This document shows, in pieces, positions 47,710-60,240 of a DNA stretch of 64,000 nucleotides. This DNA comes from Manis javanica. Taxonomy: Eukaryota > Chordata > Mammalia > Pholidota > Manidae. The stretch covers positions 47,481,001 through 47,545,000 of the forward strand of contig NC_133161.1 in the NCBI RefSeq assembly GCF_040802235.1, given 5' to 3'. Each line of letters starts with the position of its first letter. The stretch's first letter is position 1. The position numbers and the translations under genes are program-made. The notes beneath the pieces were generated by a model. The model was given only the letters and a program-made list of their open reading frames with translations. It was not told the origin of the DNA and did no database searches.

Positions 47710-50700
47710 TTTCTATCTGTGACAGAACTTTTGAGACTCACGCAGGACGCTTTCATTTCAGCTTAAGGTAACTTGAGTTTATAGCTTTGGCTTTAAAGAT
47801 TACTAATGATTTACTCATTTCCTTACCATTTAACCAGAGTGGACTTTTTCCCAGGAAGGGATCTGTGTTTATTTAGGGCCTTTGTCTGCGGAGGGATTAA
47901 AAGGCAGCCCACCAGCATTGTGAACTTGATGGTAATAAAAGGTCACCAAAACACACCATAAAAACATTCTTACCATGGAATTAATTATACAGTGTAATTT
48001 TACAAAGCAGCTCAGTTATTCCATCCCTACCCCACCAATTTTTAAACATATTTTGTTTTAAAAATTAAGCTTTGGTACAATTTAGATTCTTGATACCTAA
48101 ATAGAAATTTTGCTTCTTTTATGGCATTTAAACATTGAGCAATGTCACATGCAGTTAAATGCTTAAATTCTTTTTAAGTTTTTAAATAAAAATTGTCATT
48201 TATTGTTAGACCAGGATGAATAACTTGTTTGGAAGGAGTAGAGTGGTCAAGAGGGATGATTGGTATTTCATACCACAGCTCAGTTTCTATAAACCTAAGC
48301 TTACTTGAGAGCTTTTCTGTGCCACCAGGTGGCATTACATCCAAACCTGCTTGTGATATTAAGAGAGGATTTTAAAATGCATTCTCTTTTTGTTCAAGGA
48401 AGGGAGGTCATAATACTTTTTCTAGATTTTGCATTTGAAGTTGTTTTAAAAATATATCTAATACCAAGTTGATTAAATGTCTCCAAAGAACTGAAAAGAT
48501 TTCTGAACTCTGCACATGTTTGCTTTTAGGTAGTTAATACTGAAATGAAAGTAAGTTAAAATGTTGAAACATTTGCAGAGGATTGCCTTTTTCCTTTTCA
48601 GTAAAATGAACATTTAACAGTTGGTTATTTTGTTTGTTTTACTTGTCTAAACACTCAGGAGAGGATCCTGCCTATAAAAGCCCTCACAAATGTTGCAGAA
48701 AACCCAAATATGGCAAATGACCTCCCCCACCCCAACACAGACACTCACACCGCCCCAGCCCTTATTAAACCCTTATTAAAAGTGTCAGTGGGTCTCACTG
48801 TATGGGAATTTTTAAAAAGAGGGAAAGACTCTGAAAGGTGCAAGTTGGTCCTTTTCACAAGCCTAACTATGAGATTCATTAGGCAATTCACGTTCTTGTC
48901 TTAAAAGCTGTTTTTGGAAAAGTAAATTCTTGCAGTTTCCTGTACTGGTTTTGAGAGAGTCTTTATAGTCTTTTGAATCAGCTCATTTTAAGAAAGTGAT
49001 AATGTAAAAGCAAAAAAAACAGACAAACAAAAAACTCACTATACATTTTATTAAAGTAAGATTTTTCTTCATTAAAATACGTATGAATGTTCTACTTTTA
49101 TGAACCCATATATATGTTAATAAACTATACAGACACCATTAAATGATTTAATACAACCTATCCAGGTGCTACAATATGTTGTCAGAATAAAGTTCACTGT
49201 ACATTCTATTTTCATCCTTTTAAAAAATATATTCACCATGAAGAGAGATGTTTAATGCTTAGCTTTGATCATTTATCAGAAAGCTTTATGAAATGTTACT
49301 CATTTTATACTCTTGCCTCTTCTCTGAGACTTCTTAGTGGGCACAACCTGTTTTAAGAAATGTATATGTTTTCAAAGTAAATGTTTGACCTCCCACCTTG
49401 ATGTTCCTGCTTTTAAACACACACACACACAAAACCTTTCCCTTCCCTGTATTTTGAATAACTTGGTTGGAATATGGGTTGTATTAAAACTAAATGTGTA
49501 CAACTTTATCATTACAAAGAGAGAACTTTGTTTTAAAATTATGAAAATTTCATGTTTGAAAGTAGTCTAGACAAAGGTACTCATGACATTTGACCCTAAA
49601 TATTTTACTTTAAAACTTGATATAGCAGTCTGCTTCTTGGCTTTGTTGTATGCTGATATTTCTACTTATTTAACATCAAAAAGCTGTAGTGGTTTCTCTT
49701 TATAGATTGTGCCTGTGTTCTGGAATTGCCTCCTGCTGTCCATGAATTGCTTCTTGGCTAGTTTTGTTAGAATTTCTCACCAAGTTTATTGTGAACTATG
49801 TGGCCAACATGTTTAAAAAGTTAAATTTGATACAGTAGACTGGATTAATGAAAATTACACTTACTATTCATAATTGTAAGTGAGTAAGCCTCCTGGCTTA
49901 GCATGTCAGTTTTATGTAACCAGAGTAAACACATGCAAATCTTATGTAATAATATGCATATGTATAATTGCCTACAACTTTTTCTAGTTATTTCTATAAT
50001 ATTAAATGACCATTTTTTGCTAAAATTACAGAAATCTACCTTCTTATTAAAAAATAATAGGAAAAAATCCTTACTCGTTTTAGGGTGTGTCTAATTTAGT
50101 AATGAAGCATTTACATTTTGGCTTCTCTCATTTCAGTTGGAAATAGTATTGGTGTAAGTGAGTGTTGCCATGGGAACCTCCACATAGATATAAAAGGCAA
50201 GACTGTCCAAGTGGAGGAGGAGGGGCAATGTACAAAATACCACTGGCTTAAATGTTCTACTTTATGTATGTGTTGGGGGTGTAGGGGGAGCCTAGGATAA
50301 GAAGAGAAAGTAGTGCAGAAAGTAAATGTTGAAAGTTAAAACCGTGTACTCATACTTTTGGAGTATCAGAGGTGAAAGTTTTAAAATTTGAAATGTGATT
50401 CTTAATTGTTTCATTTGCATAATGTTGGGGAGGCTGCATGCCTTTTAAACTGTGTGGATGGACCATGTTTAACTTACTTGCTTTTAGATAAAATATTTAA
50501 TTCATTGAAATCTGTTGGTTGGAAAGTTAGGATTTCATTCTCTGAGATGTCTTTGCTCATAAATTTTGTTAAAGATACTTAATTTTTTCAGGTATCTGAA
50601 AATTAAAAAAAAAATACTTTGCTGACTAGGAGACAGTAACTCCTACCTAGGAGTTTTTCAAAGAAAAACTGGCATTTTAGGCTTTATAATATTTTTTGTA

Positions 50701-51323
50701 TTGGATTTTAAAAATTAAAAATTTTAATACTTTTATATATAGTCAGGAAAAAATGACTTATCTGCATGTATAATATTGTATTATTTTCTAAAAAAGAAAT
50801 AATGAAAACAGCAAAAGCAAGCATGCTGTCCTTTTACTAGAACCTTAAGAAGTACATGTGTGGCTGCTAATAAAGATGATTAGAGAACAATTTTACTGTA
50901 CATACAGTAACATTTTTGTTTTTGTATATTTAGGTTACAAAACACAGTGAAATTGTGCCGAACATGAGTTAGCCTGGTAAAAATGCAATACCATCATCGC
51001 AGTTTTAACACTATGGATTCTGGTTGTCAGACACATGGGTAAAAAAAGAAAAGACAATACATTAACCTGACAAAAACTGTTTAAACTTACCTTTTTTAGT
51101 CAATCCAGAGAAAATGTAAAGCTGCCAAGGTAATAAAACATCCGGAAGTTTTAAAATTAAAAATAGTAATTTAAATTAAAAAGAAGGATTGGGGAACCGG
51201 AGAAGAAAGGGGAAAAAGACCAGTGCGTTGCTTGCTTCCCAGGTCTGGCTGCATCTGATGTAAATTAACCAGTGAGGGAAATGTATTGTTTCCAACTCCG
51301 GCAAACAATGCCAGGCATCTCCT

Positions 51324-51363
51324 GGGGGGATGTGTGGGGGTGGGTGTTGGGGTGGAGAAGGGG
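51324..51363 (+). other. Potential G-quadruplex tract
   Basis: Five runs of three or more G (G6, G5, G3, G4, G4) are separated by loops of 1-7 nt. It is on the coding strand of HIBADH, so it would also be in the pre-mRNA. The surrounding 100 bp is unusually G-rich for this AT-rich intron. Confidence 0.7.
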
Positions 51364-51964
51364 TGTTGAGAAGTGAACGGGCATGTGAAGGGTTTAGTCA
51401 TCAGTGGATTCTACAGGATAAAAAATTGCGGGATTGAGGGTAAAGAATGAGGAAGAATGTTTGTTTATAAAATGAAACAAGTGAAACCTTGAAGTGTTGT
51501 GAAATAATTCATAACTGAGAATATGCTTAGTATACTAATCTTAGTAGATAGTAATCTTCAAAGTCTTTTTTAAGAGATGAGGCCTTATGCTGTAAAATGT
51601 TCAGCAACCAAGATAATCTACTTTTAGGTGTATTTTTACCATAGGATATCTGCTTAGTTTCAGACTTCTTAAAAACAAGCAGACTAAGAAATGTACTTCT
51701 TGGAAAAATAGACAATAAGAGAGATTAAAATGTGAAGTTTATATTTTAAAAAAAGGATGAAAGTAAAGGCAACAACATCTTGTGTTAGTTTTGTTTTAAT
51801 TTTTGTCTCCTGCTTTCTCTGGCTCCCCACATTCTTCCTTGGAGGAAAAAAATGACGATCTTAATGGGAGTGAAGCATAAAATGCACACAGCCTTCTCAA
51901 TAAGTGATTCAAAATATCTTTAATAACCTTTAAAAAGGTGATTTAGTAATACAAACTTTCTAGA

Positions 51965-52105
51965 AGTAGGCAGCTAGTATTTATTAAGTACCTTTGGTAT
52001 GTCAGGCTATCATATAAGTAGTTTGTGTATTTTAATAATTTAATCCTTATGGTAACCTCTTGAAATGCAGATTATCCTCACTTTTTAGTGAGGAAGTTGA
52101 GGATC
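51965..52105 (-). repeat. MIR SINE fragment
   Basis: Reversed MIR: CAGCTAGTATTTATTAAGTA, then TTAATAATTTAATCCTTATG, AACCTCTTGAAATGCAGATT and AGTGAGGAAGTTGAGG. Old and diverged. Confidence 0.65.
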
Positions 52106-55100
52106 CTTTAGGAAAGGATAAAATGACAACATGGAATCATTATAAGGATTAATTAGCCTGATGTAGCAAAAAGAAGATGTTTTAGGTAGAGGATGATATA
52201 GGACTAGTACCTTTAAGTTTGGAGTTTCTTTTGGTTGCTAGAATAACAAAAAGGCTTTGATTTGTTTTATTTAAAAACAAAATCAACAGAAATACTTTTT
52301 CATGCTACATCGATATCACCATTCAGTGACACTCTCCCTCCACATCTAAATATGGAAAGAATTATTAGCCGACTAAAAATGTCTACTTAGGTAATTTAAA
52401 GCAGTTTTGGTTTTGGTCTTCTATCTAGTCAACTATAAGAATTAAAGGGACAAGAAAACGTGGAACCAGAAGTGAAAACCAGAAGTTTTTAGACCTTCTA
52501 AAATTACTTCCTTGGAAATGTCTTTTAAAAGTTTGGTACTAAAAAGGGCCGAAGGTTATCTCATTTAGTTAAGTAATCGAGTGTCAGAACACAGGACAGT
52601 TTCACATATGTTTTCTCTTTTAATTTATGTTTTAAAATTTTTATTTTCCAAAATAAATTATTTAGTTAAATGTACTTTTACTTTTCAATACCAAAAATTG
52701 GCCATTACAAAATACCTATGAGAGTTTCCTTGTACGTGTATACTTTTTTTAGTGTTTTTATAGTATTCAACGTTAAGACTTAATGACTAGCAATGTATCA
52801 AAGCTTATTGCTCAATAATAATAATAATAAAGTACACTGTTTAGTCTTATTTGACATGACAACTGTCTTTTTGTGCTTTACTAAAATAATTATAATGTAT
52901 TAGGAACTAGTGATTTTCATCTTTTTAAATTTTTTATCCCTTCTTAATACATACAGTTCTTCTCAAGTCATAGTACTTAAGGAAATCTTCCCAACAGCTT
53001 TTAACAGAGGGCCTTTAAGAGTACTGTGGGATATATGCATGTATGAGTGTGTTTTAATGGTTTGATCCCAAAGGTATTTTGGGGTTGGTCCCAAAAGATA
53101 TATCTGTGAAAGATATTTTCTGTATCCACCAAATTCAGATTATGTGAAAAAAAAACAAATGGACAAACAAATCCACACTCATCATAGCTTAACTATAAAA
53201 CATAGGTTTCATTGAAGGCTACAGGAAAATCCAATTTGTAATATTTTGCTTTGCCAATTTTTCTCTGAATTTTGTAAAGACCAAGTATGCTGAAGTACGA
53301 AATGCTAGTGCAGTTTAGAAAAGAAACCGAACCCCACCCAACCTCCTGTTTTGCATATTCTAAGAGTGAGAATTTCAAGTGTTTAAGTAAGTCTGGTATG
53401 TCTGGTTTCATCCTCAAAGATTTTTAGCTCCAAACATGATTGGCAGCAATTTGTAAAGAAAAGTAAAGAGAACACCCCTGTATTGGTGTGTTCAACAAGG
53501 AAAAAGCAAACCAATATTCTTTCAAGAAGAGCCTTAACCAGTTCCCAGGTTATTTTAGAAGTTATATGTGGAACTTCTTTCATTTCAGTTTGTTTTCCTT
53601 ATTCTAAAGATTCTAAGCTTGTTACATACCAAATTGTTTCCCAAAATGTTTCTTCAACAGATTCCTGTGAAAGGTAAGGGTAGAAAAGGCAGAGGAGAGG
53701 ATATTGGCAAGGAATTTTTGGAAAAAAATTGTTTTAAAAAAATTGCCGTGACCCTGACCCTTACTAGGGTAAAGTTCCAAGGGAAAAATGATTCTTGCTG
53801 GTCAGAAAATTGTCCAACTGGATAGTGATAAAAACTGGAGTTTAGCCAACTCTGATTTTTGTGTGGTTTTGCTCTGTCTTTTCCTGTTGTTGCTCATATT
53901 GGAAGAGACCTTTAGTGGGTCATCTGATTATGGTAGGATGAAGGTCAAGTTTAACTTTGCCTGACTTCAGTGAGTTATCTTTTCTAACCAGAGTGGCCTA
54001 TGGTAATGAGATCCTTCATCAGAAAAAAATGAGCAATTCTTGATCTTTATCTACACAACAGTTTTTAGTATTGATGTGTTTTTTGAAGATGGAGGTTGTG
54101 ACTTTAAAAGGGTGAACTTGTTATGTTTCAGGAAGTATGCTAATGTGAACATATGCTAATGTTAACATATGATAGTGTTTTCATGAAGGGGAAGTAATAT
54201 GGGAAACTGTAGTAATGGGGCTGAAGAGGAATACCTATTCTATTTTTTTTTTTAAGGGAACTTGTTTGTTCTTTAAATTTTATGTGGGTGTAAAGTTTAA
54301 AAAGAAAAAGCTTCAGAATGGTAATTTTGATGTCCATGCTGAGTATATTTGCAATACAGTTGAACACCAAATAAACTCCAAATAAATTACAAAATCAGGC
54401 AGTGTTGACTTTTATTTTAATTTGTTATAATGTGTCATATGGCTATGAGGGTCTCCACTGGGGAATGAGTTTTGGGAAAAGGTAACATGGAAATAAGCTG
54501 TGTGGTTTCATGCTCTAACCATTGATTATTTTGCACTTAATTTCCATCGAGAATTATGGAGGTGCGTCTGTGTGGATGTGCATCTTCATCTGGCTCTTCC
54601 CCCTACCCTGCCAAAACAAAATTGTAGCATTTGAAATTGAGGTTATTATTTTCTATTATTTCCTTCACATCTCAAAGTAACTTAAACTCTGAATTTTTTC
54701 CCATTGGCAACAAAAATGAAGGTGACATACCTTCTTTTTACTTACATTCAAATTTTAAATGTTCTTAAGTTTTTTATATGATAATATATGCACATAATTA
54801 CAAGTAGACAAACATCTACTTAGAATTTTTTGTGCAAACCTTCTTTAAGAGGGAAAAAAGCCTTACCAAAAGAAAAACAAAACAAACCAGTTTTTTGAGT
54901 AATTGCTATTTAATTTTATTTACATTATTTTACTTCTGCTTAATTTTAATCATAATTTTTGAAACTAATAAAAATGCAAATGTGAAGGATTCAAAATCAA
55001 GTTTAGGGTGAAAATTTTATCTAATTGTATCTGTTTCTGCATTTTCTACTGAAATTCCTTAAATAACGTTCCTTCCTTTTAACCCTTCTTTAAATAGGAC

Positions 55101-57339
55101 CCAAGGAAGGTACTTAATTAACTTTTTTCTCTGGACCCAAAACCACTGCTGTGATAGATTATTATTGGTATATACTCATATTAAACACATGTCTTTGATA
55201 TAGTGTTTGCTTTATGAAGGGCTCCTTAATTATTCCTTCTCAGTAATGATGGAAAATGGATGACAGGGGGGATTGTGTTACATTGTATGTCTAGTTTGAG
55301 TTGTACCCACTTTGTCCAGGTTATGCTTTTGAGTAGGCATACTTTCTGCTTTTCTTTTCAGTGTTCACTCAATACGTAATTATTGAAATGAAATGGTGAT
55401 AAAGCTTGTGTGGGAAAGAAGTCTTTGTTTCCTGTCTTTGTTGGTACTTGTGGGTTCCTAATCTCCTAAGAGTCTTGGGATGTAGATCTGTACATCACAA
55501 CTAAGGGTGGGTAGTTTTTATGGTGAGGAAGAGGGAAAAAGATAGTATTGAAGCAATTCCTGTCTAGGTCTGCAAAGTGCAGATTGCATTTCTCATTCAG
55601 TGGTGTTAGGTTTATGACCCTTTTTTTGGAAAGTGCTATTAAGCGTTTGGAGACTTTTATCTTTCTCTGTTTTGTTGTAGCAGATGGAGTTGTCCTCTGG
55701 TGGCTTTGCTAGGTATGATAAATGTTGTACTAAAACTGCTCAGTGGAAGTTTGATCTAGAAAGATTACTATTTCTTTCAGTTTCCTGAAGAAAATGGAAT
55801 CATAGTATTCAAACTATTGAGCAAACAAGCCCATCAACAGAGCAACATTCATTGATGCTTGTGATTTTTTCCCTCTGCTTTTTAAAAGAAGGTTTATGAG
55901 TAAAAACCAGAAGTGATCAGTTTTATCTGAAATAATGCAAGTCATAGAAATAGTCAAGCCTTTTCCTCAAGAGCATACAGGAAGAGATGCCTGCATAATG
56001 AAGAATTGTTCCTGTTTTAAGAAGGAATGAAAGCAAAGAAGTTACACAGTTTGTGTGTTCCCAGAAAGTTTCAAGGCACATGGCGTTGAAGTCTTATGTA
56101 TCATTGTTATCCTTAGTTTTATTGCTACAAAGTCATCTTTGTGCATTTCTAATATTCTAAGAGGCATTTCCCTCTTTGGCCACATCTTTTTAAATTTCAA
56201 TTCTGATTAATATGACTCGTAGTAGTTCTAGATAGTTAATATACCTCTAATGGCACTTACGCTGTTATCTACGCTGAAGGTGAAAGATGTTAGCTACCTC
56301 AACTGCTGAATTGAAATAAATGTTTGACTAATTGAATCCTTCTGACAAACTTGTTACTAAAAACAAGTAGGCAGTTCTGACCAAATTACGTGGCATTTGA
56401 AGACAGTTTTTCCTTCTTGAATGACCCCACTCTAGTTCTACTCGACACAACTGGAAGTAGAGTTGTAGGCTGAACTGAATCTGTAGGCTGATTTGTAAAT
56501 TTTTATTATCTTCACATTTCAGTTATTTGAATTAATACTTCCTTATATTTGTACAGGTAATAAAAAATTGACTAGTTTTTTTATCTAAAATTTCCTCTTT
56601 CAACTCCTTTATCTCTCATGTTATAGCTTTTATATATTCCTGGCTTTAATAGGAACAATGTAGTGAAGGACAGCAGGAATGTCCATGACCTTCAACCCCA
56701 CTTTTTATGGGTGTTGGAGGAAAGTGGTGAACCATCCTGGGAATATGAGGTGGTCTCAGTGGTGTCTTTGACTGTGGCTATAGTACCTGAGTCACAGGAT
56801 GCAGAAGAGTCTGGTTTGGGGGATTCTGGCAGTACCTCCCACAGTGCTATGGCCTGTGTACCTGGAGTGTTATTGACTCATATCATGATGTTTTTATTGA
56901 GGCTATTGGGAAACTCATAGCTAGATTTTGACACCCAGTAATAATAGTCTTTTTCCCTAGGCTTTCTTTTTCTATATGATTTCCATATTTGCTTGTAGCT
57001 TTCTCTTATTTAGTCTTTACTATCTGCTAGGCACTGGGAATACAGTGGCGAACATGAGAGACTTGTTTTCCTTCAGCTTAGTGCTCACAGTCCATGTGTT
57101 TGTGTTATCTTATAAACTACCTCAGAGTCTTTTGTGGAAGTCAGGATATTAATGGTAAATATGGACTCACAGGACCATTAGGTTTTCTTACTACTTTCTC
57201 TCTTTTTAGTCTTCCTCTGTGTACTTCTATTCTTGCTTTTCTTTTCATTTTCTTTTCTATTTTTCCTTACATTTTAATGAAATGAAGACTCCCTACCTCT
57301 TCTTCTTAAAGCTTCTGTATATTATAATTGAAGACTGCA

Positions 57340-57720
57340 TCGTACATTTAAACTTTTATTATATGCATATGCACACTTTTTAAAAAAACAAAAATGGGAT
57401 TCTTCTTTGCAACTTATTTTTTTCATTTAATGTAATTTCATGTCTTTTAATATGTAATTTTATATTCTTTAATTACTACAATGTAGTCTATTATGTGGAT
57501 AGACTTACGCTGTTACAAAAAGGCTGCTCTGAGTCTTCTTGAATATAGATCTTTTCATGTATATGCTAATTTATCAGTAAGAGAAATCTTAAGAAATGGA
57601 ATTGCTGGGTCAAAGAGTGTATTTTACATTTTGGTGAATGTTGCCAATTTTTTTTTTTACCAAAGTGTATTTCCATCAATGTAGGAAAGTATTACTTATT
57701 GACAGTTTTGCTAACACTAC
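57340..57720 (-). mobile_element. Old L1M 3' region, antisense
   Basis: It contains TAGACTTACGCTGTTACAAA, AGAAATGGAATTGCTGGGTC and AAAGTGTATTTCCATCAATG, the same old L1M layout as at 10290-10750 plus 11841 onward. Non-coding. Confidence 0.6.
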
Positions 57721-57894
57721 CTTTACATTTCTTTTCTAGTCTGAGACCTGTTAAAATAATGACATGGTGTGGTTTCGATTTTCCTTTCTTTTCAAATTAT
57801 GAGTTCATTTGAGCATTTTAAGAATGTTTATTGGCTATTTATTTGCATTTCTTTTTTCAGTGATTATTTCTTCCTGTCCTTTGGGCATGTTTTT

Positions 57895-58135
57895 ATTGGA
57901 TTCATTCATTCAGTAGCTATTTGCTGAGTGCTTAGAGTGTGCTGGGCACTATGATAGGCATTGATCTTTTCTAATTGATATGTACTAGTGTCAAATGCTC
58001 ATTCATTTTTCAACAAGTATTTATTGACTGTCTACCATGTACTAAGTACTAGCCTAGGCCTGGGAATACAGCAGGGAGAAAACACACACCCATGCATTCC
58101 TGCTTTTAGGTTGTATTTTAATGAATGTGAATATG
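57895..58135 (-). repeat. L2-like fragments
   Basis: Two adjacent reversed L2-end phrases: TTCATTCAGTAGCTATTTGC with GTGCTGGGCACTATG, and TCAACAAGTATTTATTGACT with TACTAAGTACTAGCC. Confidence 0.55.
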
Positions 58136-58329
58136 TGTGGGGAAATATATTTGTTGCAAATATTTTCTGCCAATTTGTTCTTTCTTTATTCAGTTTCTAT
58201 AGTGCTTTTTGAAATAGTTTTGAATTTTTATGTAAATTTGTAAGTCTTACTTTATAGTGGCTTCTGAATTTTATGTCCTGTTTTGAAAGGCTTTACTTCT
58301 CCAAGATGGTAACCTTTTTTTTTTGTCTA

Positions 58330-58550
58330 ACATTTTTTTTTTGTATCATTAATATGCAATTACATGAGCAACATTGTGGTTTCTAGATTCCCCCCATTAT
58401 CAAGCCCCCATCATCAAGCCCCCATCACATGCCCCAATATAGTCATTGTCCATCAGCGTAGTAAGATGCTGTAGAGTCACTAGTCTTCTCTGTGCTATAC
58501 TGCCTTCCCCATGTCCCCCCCTCCTACATTATCTGTGCTCATAAGATTGT
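58330..58550 (-). mobile_element. L1 3' end fragment, antisense
   Basis: TTTTTTTTTTGTATCATTAA leads into the reversed 3' UTR also seen at 3668-3900: GCAATTACATGAGCAACATT, GTCCATCAGCGTAGTAAGAT and GCTGTAGAGTCACTAG. Only about 200 bp remain, a severe 5' truncation. A 14-bp unit (ATCAAGCCCCCATC) is duplicated inside it. Confidence 0.85.
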
Positions 58551-59619
58551 AAACTTTTAAGAAAATTTATGCATTTTTCTTCTATGTTGTGATTTCATTA
58601 AAAAAATTAAATCTGATTCATTTGGAATTTATTATGGTGGAAGGAATGAGGGTAGCAATCTAGGTTACTTTTTCTTTTTAAAATGCCTTTAATGAAAAAT
58701 TCATCTTTCACCATTAATTTCAAATACTTTATTAATTTCATGAATTCAGTTCCCTTCTGTATTTGGGTCTATACTGAACTTTCCATGCTTTTCTGTTGAT
58801 ACTTCATTATTGATTTGTTCCTAAGTAGGACATTTTTACCTTCTGTTGCTTCATTTTCCTCCCTGGAAGGGTAAGTCTTCTTTCATTGGTCTGTTTTCCC
58901 TCCCAGAATTTTCCAGGCTATTTTGCTTTGTTTATTGTTCCAGTGGACATGAAAGTCATTTTATCATGTTCCTCCTCAAACAGTCTGTTAATATTTTGAT
59001 TCAGATTGCACTGAGTTTATGGATTAATTTATGGCAAATTGACTTGTTTACAAAACTAAGTCTACGGGTAAGATTTACTCATTATTGATTTCTTATTTTA
59101 TGTCTCTTACTAGGACTTTTAGTTTTTTTCTTTGTACATCCTAAACATTTCTTGCACGGTTTATTCCGAAGTCTTTTTGTCTTCATTATTGTTGTTCATA
59201 TACATGGAGGCCTTTCTTTTTTATGAACAACTTTGTTGTTTATAAATATGAGAAGTATTGATTTCTACATATTAATTTGAACTCCTTTTTTGAATTTTCT
59301 TACTATTTCTAATAGTTTTTCAACTGGTGCCCTTGGGTTTTTCCAGTTCTTAAAAATGATAATTTTGCTTGTTATTTTAAAATTTTAGGTCTTACTTCTT
59401 TCTTAACTAATTACGTTGGTTAACTTTCAGAACAATTTTTAATAATAGTATTATTAGCAGGTGCCCATGTCATGTACCTAACATTAATGAGAGTGCTTTT
59501 GTGGGTTTGATCTTAAAACACAAGGTAGCTTTTTGTTTGGGGGAGATTTTTTAAAATTACACTGAGGAAGTATCCCATTATTCTGATTTTAATGTGTATT
59601 TTCATTATATCCTCAACAA

Positions 59620-60240
59620 ATATTTATTTTTCTTGTATGGGTCAGACACTACATTGACACTGGGAAGTGAGCAACTGGAATACACCCAGTCTCTGCCCTA
59701 ATGGAACTTAAGATCTAGTTGAGAGGAGAAAGATATTAATCTTATGATCACAAAAAGCTGTACAGTGTTTTTATTATTGTGTTGCAGTGAAGGGCTATAG
59801 GAGTATATAAATAGGGAGATTTTCTTGGAGGTCAGGAAAGTCTTATTAGAGAAAGTAACTACTGATTTGTGACCTCAAGAAGGGAATGAATTAACTAGCA
59901 CAGGGGAAGAACATGCCAAGCAGAGGGTGGCATATTTGAAGGGAAGTACGGTGTTAGATGAGGCTGACAGGAAAGATTAGGCTGAACTATCAAGACCCTT
60001 TCAGTCATGCTACTCATTTTGTTTTTTAGACTAAAATCAGTGGGAAGCCATTGAAATTTTTGAACAGGGAGACAGCATGATTGGATTTGGATTTATAAAC
60101 AATCGCAGTAGCTGTAGTGTGGGAAACATTATTTTAGAGGCAGGGTGAGGGTAGAAGCTAGGAGACTAATTGGGAGGCTGTTGTAATAGGCCAGGCATAG
60201 AAGGATGGTAGCTTGAGCTCGAGTTGTGTTCATTGAGCTC
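59620..60240 (-). repeat. L2-like ancient repeat, long copy
   Basis: It reads CTGCCCTAATGGAACTTAAG, GAGGTCAGGAAAGTCTTATT, GGGAAGCCATTGAAATTTTT, GAGACAGCATGATTGGATTT and GGAGGCTGTTGTAATAGGCC. This order is that of a widespread mammalian repeat; I assign it to the L2 class with limited certainty. A related piece lies at about 60525-60870. Confidence 0.45.

Larger units (their letters stand above)
43400..57330. other. Repeat-poor part of intron 4
   Basis: Over nearly 14 kb I see no young L1, LTR or SINE insertion, only an occasional MIR-like piece (about 51970-52100), short simple repeats and A-runs. Sequence is AT-rich and non-coding; the short open frames have no recognisable domain. A hairpin (47643-47709) and a G-rich tract (51324-51363) lie within it. 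Such transposon-poor intronic DNA often contains conserved regulatory elements. I cannot test conservation from one sequence. Confidence 0.5.

Noticed and set aside
56663-56920. An 85-codon plus-strand frame in intron 4, acidic and with a hydrophobic end
   Set aside because: It has a plausible composition but no recognised family, no poly(A) or duplication suggesting a retrogene, and no splice sites that I could support. It might merit a database search.
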